From the NCBI RefSeq assembly GCF_000763375.1, contig NZ_JPSY01000001.1:1674001-1738000 (forward strand): a DNA stretch of 64,000 nucleotides. The letters are read 5' to 3'. Below, piece by piece: positions 56,104 through 64,000 of the stretch. The first letter of the stretch is position 1. Each line of letters opens with the position of its first letter. The position numbers and the translations under genes were made by a program. Under the pieces are notes generated by a model. The model was given only the letters and a program-made list of their open reading frames with translations. It did no database searches and was not told where the DNA came from. The stretch is from Microbacterium profundi (lineage in GTDB: Bacteria > Actinomycetota > Actinomycetes > Actinomycetales > Microbacteriaceae).

Positions 56104-56954
56104 CGAGCCACCTCTCCATCGGTAGGCGGCGAGGCCGAAGGCGAGGCCGGCGGCGAGGCTGGCGGCGAGACCGGCACGTCGAGGGCGGAATCCAGGGCCC
56201 GCGCGCTCGCGACCAATGCCGCCGTGTACGGATCGTGCGGTGCGCCGACGATCTGCTCGACCGTCCCCTGCTCGACCGCTCGCCCGCCGCGCATCACGAC
56301 GACCCGGTCGGTCATGCGGCTGACGACCGCCAGATCGTGACTGATGAACATGAGCGCCATGTCGCGCTCTGCTACCAGGCGGTCGAGCAGGGCGAGGATC
56401 TCGTCCTGCACCGTCACGTCGAGTGCCGTGGTCGGCTCGTCAGCGATCAGCAGCCTCGGGCGGGCGGCAAGGGCGATCGCCGTGGCGACGCGCTGACGCT
56501 GTCCGCCGGAGAGCTCGTGCGGGAACGCCCTCGCGAACCGCGGGTCGGGCAACGACACGTCTTCGAGTGCGGCGCGCACGCCATCCTGCAGCGCGACTCC
56601 GCGCAGGCCGAGGTGGCGGCGCATCGGTTCGGCGATCTGCCGTCCGACGCGCATGAGCGGATCGAGCGCCGTCAGCGGCTCCTGGAAGAGTATGCCGGCC
56701 ACCGGGCCGCGCAGCGGACGAAGCGCTCTGTCCGGAGCACTGACGACCTGCGTGCCGTCGAGCAGCACCGACCCCGACGAGGTGAGTGCGTCAGCAAGGA
56801 GCCCGGTGACCGCGAGCGAGGTCACGGACTTTCCCGATCCGGACTCTCCGATCACGCCGACGCGCTCTCCCGGAGCGATCGTGAACGACACGTCGTCGAC
56901 CAGACGCTGCCGGCCGGCAGAGACGGTCAGGCCGGAGACGTCGAGGAGATTCAT
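56100..56954 (-). CDS. Oligopeptide-type ABC transporter ATP-binding protein
   Basis: 284 aa from ATG 56954. Walker A GESGSGKSV, signature LSGGQRQRV, Walker B LLIADEPTTALDV, H-loop ISHDL. DppD/OppD-like first ATPase. The C-terminal 25 residues are a Pro/Ala/Ser repeat (SPPASPPASPSASPP) from a 12-bp repeat at 56125-56165. The start overlaps the permease stop. Confidence 0.93.
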   Translation of the reverse strand: MNLLDVSGLTVSAGRQRLVDDVSFTIAPGERVGVIGESGSGKSVTSLAVTGLLADALTSSGSVLLDGTQVVSAPDRALRPLRGPVAGILFQEPLTALDPLMRVGRQIAEPMRRHLGLRGVALQDGVRAALEDVSLPDPRFARAFPHELSGGQRQRVATAIALAARPRLLIADEPTTALDVTVQDEILALLDRLVAERDMALMFISHDLAVVSRMTDRVVVMRGGRAVEQGTVEQIVGAPHDPYTAALVASARALDSALDVPVSPPASPPASPSASPPTDGEVAR

Positions 56955-57814
56955 CGTCGCCTCCTGCGGGTCGGGTCGATGAAGTCGCGCAGACCGTCGG
57001 CGACGAAGTTCACGCCGAGCACCAAGGTGACCAGGGCGATCCCAGGGGCGATCGCCCCGACAGGCGCCGTGAGCACCGTGCCCTGCGCCTCCTGCAGCAG
57101 CCGGCCCCATGACGCGTTGGGCGGTGGCGCGCCGAGGCCGAGATACGACAGGCTCGCCTCGGCCAGCACTGCCGCGCCGAACTGCAGGGCGAGGTTCACG
57201 CCGAGTGTCGGGGCGATGTTCGGCAGCACGTGCAGCAGCACGATGCCGGGCCAGCGCGTACCGCTCGTGCGCGCAGCGGTGATGAACTGCTCCTGCAGCA
57301 CACGACGGGCGAGGATGCGGGTGAGTCTTGCCACGACGGCCGACATCGCGAGGCCGATCGCGAGGATCGCCGACCACAGGGACGCGCCCTGCACGGCGAC
57401 GACGAGCATCGCGAGCAGCAGCACGGGGAAGGCGATCACGACGTCGAGCGTGGCGGAGAGCGAATCGTCCACCCACGGCCTGGCGAACGCGGCGATGAGA
57501 CCGATGAGCACACCCAGCACGGCGGCGAGGACGACCGAGCCTATGCCGACGAGAAGGGCGATCCGTGCGCCGATCATGAGCTGCGTGAACAGGTCGCGTC
57601 CGAGCTTGTCGGTGCCGAGCAGGTGTGCGGCGCTCGGCCCCTCGAGCCGTCCGCCGCTGATGTCGGAGGGCGGGTAGGGCAGCCACACCAGCGAGACGAT
57701 CGCGAGCAGCACGACGAGCCCGGTCAGCGAGAGCCCGAGCACGAGTGTCGCTCGGCGTCCGCCGCGGCGGCGGGGCGCAGCATCCTCCAACTCCTGTTCG
57801 ATCACGGCGCTCAT
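56951..57814 (-). CDS. Oligopeptide-type ABC transporter permease (DppC-like)
   Basis: 287 aa with a cytoplasmic N-terminus (RRRGGRRATLV) and about six membrane helices. The LLGTDKLGRDLFTQLMIGAR motif and the EAA-type loop FITAARTSGTRWPGIVLLHVLPN are typical of DppC/OppC. Overlaps the DppB-like gene and the ATPase gene (ATGA in both cases). Confidence 0.93.
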   Translation of the reverse strand: MSAVIEQELEDAAPRRRGGRRATLVLGLSLTGLVVLLAIVSLVWLPYPPSDISGGRLEGPSAAHLLGTDKLGRDLFTQLMIGARIALLVGIGSVVLAAVLGVLIGLIAAFARPWVDDSLSATLDVVIAFPVLLLAMLVVAVQGASLWSAILAIGLAMSAVVARLTRILARRVLQEQFITAARTSGTRWPGIVLLHVLPNIAPTLGVNLALQFGAAVLAEASLSYLGLGAPPPNASWGRLLQEAQGTVLTAPVGAIAPGIALVTLVLGVNFVADGLRDFIDPTRRRRR

Positions 57815-58773
57815 CGATTGCCGGCCACACTGCCGCGCAGGCGCGGATCGATCAGGCGCTGGCCGATGTCGGCGACGAAGCCGACGAGCAGCACGAACAG
57901 GGTACTCACCACGAGCACGCCCTGGATGTTGGCGAAGTCGTGCTGCTCGATACCGGTCAGCAGCATGCTGCCGAGGCCGGGCAGCGAGAAGACGCTCTCG
58001 ACGACGACGGCGCCCAGCAGGGTCGTCGAGAGCTCGATGCCGAGGATCGCGACGACCGGGACCGCACCGTTGCGCAGACCATGTCGCAGCAGCGCTTCGC
58101 CGAGGCCGGAGCCGCCGGCGCGTGCGGTGCGCAGGTAGTCACTGCCGAGCACGTCGAGTGTGGCCGCGCGCACGTAGCGGGCGAGCGAGGCGCTCATGAC
58201 GATCGCGATCGTGATCACGGGAAGGATGAGGGCGCGCAGCGCCTCTGCCGGATCCTCCCAGTCATCGCGCGGGAACCCGCCGGAGGGGAGGAAGCCGAGA
58301 CCGAGCGCGAATATCCACACCAGGATGATGCCCACCCAGAACACCGGCACCGCGATGCCGAGCTGCGAGAAGCCGGAGAGCACCGAACCGTACCAGCGGT
58401 CGGACTTCACGGCGGCGGTGATGCCGACGACGAGCGAGATGACGAGCGCGAGCGCGAAGGCGAGGAGGGTGAGCGGCAGCGTGATCTGAAGGCGGGATGC
58501 GATCTCCGGTGCGACGGGGAGCGTGCTGATGTACGAGTCGCCGAGGTCGAAGCGCAGCATCTGGCCGGCCCACGTGAAGAACTGCTGCGCGAGCGGCTGG
58601 TCGGAGCCGACCTGAGCCTGCGCCGCGGCGATCTGCTCCGGCGTGGCGTCCACCGACAGCAGTGCGTTCGCCGGATCGCCGGGCAGCAGTCGCAGCAGCA
58701 CGAAGATCACGATCATCGCGACGACGAGCGACACGACGAGGAACGCGAGGCGCCGGAGGAGATAGGGGAGCAT
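57811..58773 (-). CDS. Oligopeptide-type ABC transporter permease (DppB-like)
   Basis: 320 aa, six membrane helices. MLPYLLRRLAFLVVSLV at the N-terminus, and the EAA-like loop DYLRTARAGGSGLGEALLRHGLRN with the VESVFSLPGLGSMLL motif, are typical of DppB/OppB. 58 bp downstream of the binding-protein gene, with a hairpin in the gap. Confidence 0.93.
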   Translation of the reverse strand: MLPYLLRRLAFLVVSLVVAMIVIFVLLRLLPGDPANALLSVDATPEQIAAAQAQVGSDQPLAQQFFTWAGQMLRFDLGDSYISTLPVAPEIASRLQITLPLTLLAFALALVISLVVGITAAVKSDRWYGSVLSGFSQLGIAVPVFWVGIILVWIFALGLGFLPSGGFPRDDWEDPAEALRALILPVITIAIVMSASLARYVRAATLDVLGSDYLRTARAGGSGLGEALLRHGLRNGAVPVVAILGIELSTTLLGAVVVESVFSLPGLGSMLLTGIEQHDFANIQGVLVVSTLFVLLVGFVADIGQRLIDPRLRGSVAGNR

Positions 58774-58788
58774 GAGAGCGATCAGTCG

Positions 58789-58819
58789 GTGTGCGGGTCG
58801 CCGTCCGCGACCCGCACAC
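58789..58819 (-). terminator. Intra-operon hairpin between the binding protein and permease genes
   Basis: GTGTGCGGGTCGC (58789-58801) and GCGACCCGCACAC (58807-58819) form a perfect 13-bp stem with a 5-nt loop. A partial terminator or mRNA stabiliser here would keep the binding protein more abundant than the membrane parts. Confidence 0.75.
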
Positions 58820-58831
58820 GCTGAGATGGGG

Positions 58832-60322
58832 TCAGGACTTGACGATGTCGTAGGCGAAGAACTGCGAGTTCAGGCCATTGACAGGGTATCCGGTGACGTC
58901 TGCTGAGGCGACGACGATCTGCGGGTAGAGGTAGAGCCAGACGCTCGCGGCATCCTCGGCGATCTGCTCGTTCACCTTCTTCAGCAGCGCGGTCTGCTCC
59001 TCGGGTGTCGCCGCCTGCTCGGCTTCGGCGACCCACTGCTGCACGTCGGCGTTGTCGTAGCCCCAGTAGAAGTCGGGGTTGCCGTACCAGACGACGTCGC
59101 GGTCGTTCACGTGCTCCTGCAGCGTCGCCTCGAAGTCGCGCTCCTTGAAGACCTTCGTGTACCACTCGTCGGCGCTGATGGTGTTGATGTTCACCGTGAT
59201 GCCGACTTCTGCGAGCTGCGACTGCAGGAACTCCGCGACGGCGGGGTGCGGGTCGTAGCTCGGGGTGTCGAGCGTGAACTCGAAGCCGTTCGGGAACCCC
59301 GCCTCTGCGAGCTGCTGCTTCGCGAGGTCGACGTCGTACGGGTTGACGTCGGTGAGGTCCTCGTACCAGGGGTCGGTCGGCGGAACCATCGAGCCGATCA
59401 AGGTGCCGTAGTCGGCCCAGATCGAGTTCAGGAGCTTCTTCGTGTCGATCGCCGAGTAGATCGCCTTGCGCACGAGCGGGTCGTCGAAGGGGGCGACGCG
59501 GTCGTTGAAGGCGAGCAGTTCCTTGGTCGTCGAGGTGCCCTCGCTGATCGTGTAGTCATCGTTGTCGAACTGCGCCAGCGCGTCAGGGCTCTGGATGCTG
59601 GTGATCAGGTCGATCTCGCCGGTGAGGAGCGCGTTGCTCTGCGCAGTCGCGTCGGTGTAATAGTCGAAGACGACCTCGCCGTTCTTCGCGGGCTCGCCCC
59701 AGTAGTCGTCCCAGCGGGTGAGGGTCAGGGTGCTGCCCTGCTTCCACTCGTCGAGCGTGTACGGTCCGGTGCCGTCTTCGGTCGTGGTGAGGTCGGTCGC
59801 CTCGCCGTTGACGATCCAGATGTAGGCGAGGTTGTACAGGAACGAGATCGACGGCTCGGAGAGCGTGAAGACCACAGTCGCGTCGTCCGGCGTCTCGACA
59901 GCGGAGATGACAGCGAACGAGGATGCGCGGGCGGATTGCGAGTCCTCGGCGGTGACGGCCTCGACGCTGGCCTTCACGTCTGCCGAGGTGAGTGCCTTCC
60001 CGGAGTGGAACGTGACATCGTCACGAAGCGTGATCGTGTAGGTGAGCCCGTCTTCGCTCTTCACGGCATCCGTCGCGAGCAGCGGCTCGACCTCGCCGTC
60101 GTCGGCGAGCCGGTACAGACCCTCGTACACGTTGCCGTTGAAGGCCTCCGTGACGCCCTGCCCACCACCCTGCGTGTTGCTGAGGTTCTGCGGTTCGTAG
60201 AGCGAGCCGATGTGGATGCTGGCATCTGCGCTGTCCTCGGCTGTCGGGGCGCTCGACGAGCAGCCGGCGAGGACGAGTGCCGAGACGGCGATGGCCGCGG
60301 CGAGCGCGAGTGGTCTTCTCAA
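58832..60322 (-). CDS. Peptide-type ABC transporter substrate-binding lipoprotein
   Basis: 496 aa, TTG start with AGGAGA upstream. Lipobox LAGC (Cys21). SBP_bac_5 family: EGLYRLADDGEVEPLLATD at about residues 72-90, YTITLRDDVTFHSGKALT, and FNDRVAPFDDPLVRKAIYSAID. Binds peptides or other ligands outside the membrane. 57 bp after the DUF1684 gene; the gap holds 11-bp repeats (GTGTGCGTCGT at 60349-60370). Confidence 0.92.
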   Translation of the reverse strand: MRRPLALAAAIAVSALVLAGCSSSAPTAEDSADASIHIGSLYEPQNLSNTQGGGQGVTEAFNGNVYEGLYRLADDGEVEPLLATDAVKSEDGLTYTITLRDDVTFHSGKALTSADVKASVEAVTAEDSQSARASSFAVISAVETPDDATVVFTLSEPSISFLYNLAYIWIVNGEATDLTTTEDGTGPYTLDEWKQGSTLTLTRWDDYWGEPAKNGEVVFDYYTDATAQSNALLTGEIDLITSIQSPDALAQFDNDDYTISEGTSTTKELLAFNDRVAPFDDPLVRKAIYSAIDTKKLLNSIWADYGTLIGSMVPPTDPWYEDLTDVNPYDVDLAKQQLAEAGFPNGFEFTLDTPSYDPHPAVAEFLQSQLAEVGITVNINTISADEWYTKVFKERDFEATLQEHVNDRDVVWYGNPDFYWGYDNADVQQWVAEAEQAATPEEQTALLKKVNEQIAEDAASVWLYLYPQIVVASADVTGYPVNGLNSQFFAYDIVKS

Positions 60323-60379
60323 GAGGTTCTCCTGGTGTTCGGGATGCTGTGTGCGTCGTGTGTGCGTCGTGTGTGCGGG

Positions 60380-61099
60380 TCAGAGCGCGGCGTAGATGTC
60401 GAAGTCGCCCGTGAAGACGACGTTCTTCTCTCCGGCGCGGATCGGCTCCGTGAACCGGTTCTGGGCCGGCGGCATCGGGCAGTTGTACTGCGCGGAGAAG
60501 CCGCACGGCGGCACGAATGCACGGTTGAAGTCGAGCACGACGGTGCCCTCGCTGCCGAACTCCGCGGTCTCGCGCGGCACGAAGAGGAAGCGTCCGGCCC
60601 CGTAGGTCTCCGTGCCGTTCGTGGCGTCGCCGAACACGAGCAGCAGCGAGCCTGCGTCGTCGAACGCGGCCAGACGGTGCTCGACTCCGTCGCGAGTGAA
60701 GGTGATGTCGCCGGGGACGACGAGTTCGCGTGAGCCGCCGTTGTCGCGGATGTGCTCGAAGGGCACTGTGCGGTCGGTGTCCACTGGCGTGAACTGCGCG
60801 TCGATCACCCAGTCCGGGTCGTACTCGTAGGTGTCGATGCGGTCGAACGCCTGGATCGCGGGCGACTCGGCGTCCCAGACGCGCAGGCCGTACTCCGGCT
60901 CACCCGTGGTGAGGTCCTTGCGCTCGAGGGCGGTCACGGTGACGGAGGCCGAGGCGCGCTCGGTCGCCAGGTCGGGACGCTCGGATCCGGTCCAGCGCGT
61001 CTCGACGAGGGCGAGATTCCCCGTCCGAGCCGTCACGGCGTCGCGGCGCTCGGACTGCCAGCGGACGTAGTCTTCGTGTGTGGTCACAGGTGTGGACAT
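60380..61099 (-). CDS. DUF1684 family protein
   Basis: 239 aa, cytoplasmic, one DUF1684 domain. The signature DFNRAFVPPCGFSAQYNCPMPPAQNRF near residue 200 is conserved in the family. Enzyme function unknown. First gene of the ABC operon; a -10 box TAGCAT (61114-61109) lies close to the ATG. Confidence 0.88.
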   Translation of the reverse strand: MSTPVTTHEDYVRWQSERRDAVTARTGNLALVETRWTGSERPDLATERASASVTVTALERKDLTTGEPEYGLRVWDAESPAIQAFDRIDTYEYDPDWVIDAQFTPVDTDRTVPFEHIRDNGGSRELVVPGDITFTRDGVEHRLAAFDDAGSLLLVFGDATNGTETYGAGRFLFVPRETAEFGSEGTVVLDFNRAFVPPCGFSAQYNCPMPPAQNRFTEPIRAGEKNVVFTGDFDIYAAL

Positions 61100-61338
61100 G
61101 GCTCTTCGATGCTAGGAGAAACGGTGGTGACGCGCGGACCGCGACGTCACAGCGGGCAACAGAGGTATTGCGTCGCAGTCGCCGCGCCTCCTATTCAAAC
61201 GCATGAGCACTCGCGGCTATTCCGGCGGGGCGATCAGCGCACGGGACGTCGAACATCAACCTTTCGGATGAGAGGGCAGCACGTGGCTTCGCCGCCGACC
61301 TGCGTAGGCTTGTGAAGTCCCGAACAGCAAGGAGCACG

Positions 61339-61800
61339 ATGTTTCGCACGCCTGCCCGCCTCTATCGAGTCCTCGCCATCGCCGAGGCGATCACCTGGAC
61401 CCTTCTGATCGGCGCATTGATCGCGCGAGCCGTCGGGGCGCCGCCGATCGTGGTCACGATCGCGGGAGGCATCCACGGATTCGTCTTCCTCTCCTATGGT
61501 GCGACGGCGATCCTCGTGGCCTTCAACCAGCGCTGGTCGATCGGGCTCGGCATCCTCGCCGTGGCGAGTGCGATCGTTCCCTATGCGACCATCCCGATGG
61601 AGATCTGGCTGCACCGCGCTGGGCGGCTCAAAGGCGACTGGCGCCTCGAGGAGAGCGAGCACCCGCAGGACCGCACCTGGTACGACCGCACGATGCGCTG
61701 GTTCCTGCGCCGGGCGTGGGTTCTCGTGGCGCTCATCGCCGTCGCCGTGGTCGCGCTCTACGTGATCCTGCTGACGATCGGCCCTCCCGGCGGCAAGTGA
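61339..61800 (+). CDS. DUF3817 family membrane protein
   Basis: 153 aa from ATG 61339 (AAGGAG upstream). About four membrane helices: [38 protein letters not shown], a third region ending [15 protein letters not shown], and a C-terminal helix. The H-x-FVF-like GGIHGFVFL motif is typical of DUF3817. A possible -10 box TAGGCT lies at 61305-61310. Function unknown. Confidence 0.86.
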   Translation: MFRTPARLYRVLAIAEAITWTLLIGALIARAVGAPPIVVTIAGGIHGFVFLSYGATAILVAFNQRWSIGLGILAVASAIVPYATIPMEIWLHRAGRLKGDWRLEESEHPQDRTWYDRTMRWFLRRAWVLVALIAVAVVALYVILLTIGPPGGK

Positions 61801-61825
61801 TCGGCACAGCTCACGCTTCCGCTCA

Positions 61826-61850
61826 AAGTTGAGTGCAGTCGTATCAACTT
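61826..61850. promoter_or_regulatory. Upstream HAIR-like operator of dnaK
   Basis: AAGTTGA (61826-61832) and TCAACTT (61844-61850) are inverted arms. TTGAGT-N7-TATCAA inside them is a degenerate form of the HspR site CTTGAGT-N7-ACTCAAG. It lies just before the -35 box. Confidence 0.6.
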
Positions 61851-61853
61851 CAT

Positions 61854-61883
61854 TTGACAAGTTTCAAGGGTGCGGTTTACAGT
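61854..61883 (+). promoter_or_regulatory. dnaK promoter
   Basis: TTGACA (61854-61859) and TACAGT (61878-61883) with an 18-bp spacer. Near-consensus housekeeping promoter. Confidence 0.8.
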
Positions 61884-61902
61884 TGAGCCATTGCGACTCA
61901 GG
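61882..61902. promoter_or_regulatory. HAIR operator (HspR site) at the dnaK start site
   Basis: GTTGAGC-CATTGCG-ACTCAGG matches CTTGAGT-N7-ACTCAAG at ten of fourteen fixed positions with the right spacing. It begins at the end of the -10 box, so HspR would block initiation until heat shock. Confidence 0.8.
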
Positions 61903-61945
61903 TTTGCTTCGGGTCGTCTCAGACTTCAAACAGAAGGAGAATCAC

Positions 61946-63829
<1,884 letters not shown>

Positions 63830-63831
63830 CC

Positions 63832-64000
63832 ATGACGGACAAGAACTTCAACGAGAACGGTGAAGTTCCTGAGGACGAGGGGTCGGATGCTGCGGCATCC
63901 GGCCCGTCGCCGCAGGAAGGCGCAGCGTCGCAGGAGAATCCGGATGCCGCTGAGGCGGCTGCCGCCGAAGGATCCGACGACGACCTGACGATCGACGACC
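63832..64000 (+). CDS. grpE: Nucleotide exchange factor GrpE (partial, runs off the window)
   Basis: The first 56 codons are seen: MTDKNFNENGEVPEDEG, then an acidic Ala/Glu/Asp-rich region typical of the disordered N-terminus of GrpE. The ATG lies 2 bp after the dnaK stop. The coiled coil and beta domain are outside the window. The assignment depends on the dnaK context. Confidence 0.8.
   Translation, partial: MTDKNFNENGEVPEDEGSDAAASGPSPQEGAASQENPDAAEAAAAEGSDDDLTIDD

Noticed and set aside
59111..60733. 540-aa plus-strand frame opposite the ABC binding protein and DUF1684
   Set aside because: Antisense shadow with Val/Arg/Asp-rich composition and no promoter or ribosome-binding site.
61203..61271. 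22-aa ORF upstream of the DUF3817 gene
   Set aside because: No ribosome-binding site or well-spaced -10 box, and mixed codon use.

Overview
This is a high-GC, gene-dense actinobacterial chromosome segment, most likely from a Microbacterium or close Microbacteriaceae relative. That is an inference from protein character, strong G/C bias at third codon positions, many start codons lying 7-9 nt after a TANNNT -10 box (leaderless transcripts), and the abundant dispersed repeat CCCTTCGACAGGCTCAGGG. There is no rRNA, CRISPR array, transposase or integrase. One tRNA (Gly-CCC) is present.

Layout. 0-2 kb: GH13 alpha-glucosidase. 1.9-7.0 kb: zinc-homeostasis block, with a Zur-type operator, znuA-znuC-znuB, zur, and a YraQ-type permease plus its TIGR03943 partner. 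7-9.3 kb: anchored propeller-like protein and 3-methyladenine glycosylase. 9.3-11 kb: the cysteine-poor ribosomal set rpmB-rpmG-rpsN, a tandem hairpin repeat, and an HU gene. 11-22.3 kb: CopD/CtaG protein, Pif1-like helicase, heme oxygenase with an iron box, DUF2470 protein, a beta-lactamase-fold lipoprotein lacking its catalytic residues, TspO-like protein, beta-mannosidase and Dps.

22.3-37.8 kb is an aromatic-acid block. PobA (4-hydroxybenzoate 3-hydroxylase, with an IclR regulator) and a MobA-type 3-hydroxybenzoate 4-hydroxylase (with a MarR regulator) both make protocatechuate. A LysR-flanked operon ligJ-ligK-ligI-ligAB-ligC then carries the 4,5-meta-cleavage route to pyruvate and oxaloacetate, followed by an aldo/keto reductase, a signal-less periplasmic-binding-like protein and a PcaF-type thiolase. 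A recognisable 4-oxalomesaconate tautomerase (LigU/GalD) is absent, and the signal-less binding protein is the odd member of the operon. A stand-alone Fic protein with its own palindromic promoter sits between the regulators.

37.8-49 kb: two-component system, ABC-2 exporter, sugar dehydrogenase lipoprotein, MalY-type lyase, sulfite-oxidase-family membrane protein, SMP-30 lactonase, SDR/TetR pair and thioesterase. 48.8-55.3 kb shows local decay: two divergent genes fused by a deletion, an MFS remnant, and an AraC remnant broken by a 16-bp duplication. Intact genes between them are tRNA-Gly, dcd, a divergent MarR pair with Gly/His/Arg-rich tails, an MFS transporter and vapBC. 55.3-61.1 kb: complete oligopeptide-type ABC transporter with a DUF1684 gene. 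61.3-64 kb: DUF3817 protein, dnaK with HspR-type operators, and the start of grpE.

Repeats are a theme. Two dispersed repeat families enter reading frames, including the C-terminus of DnaK. Three intergenic hairpin elements share an architecture but not a sequence, and one sits inside the znu operon between 15-bp direct repeats.
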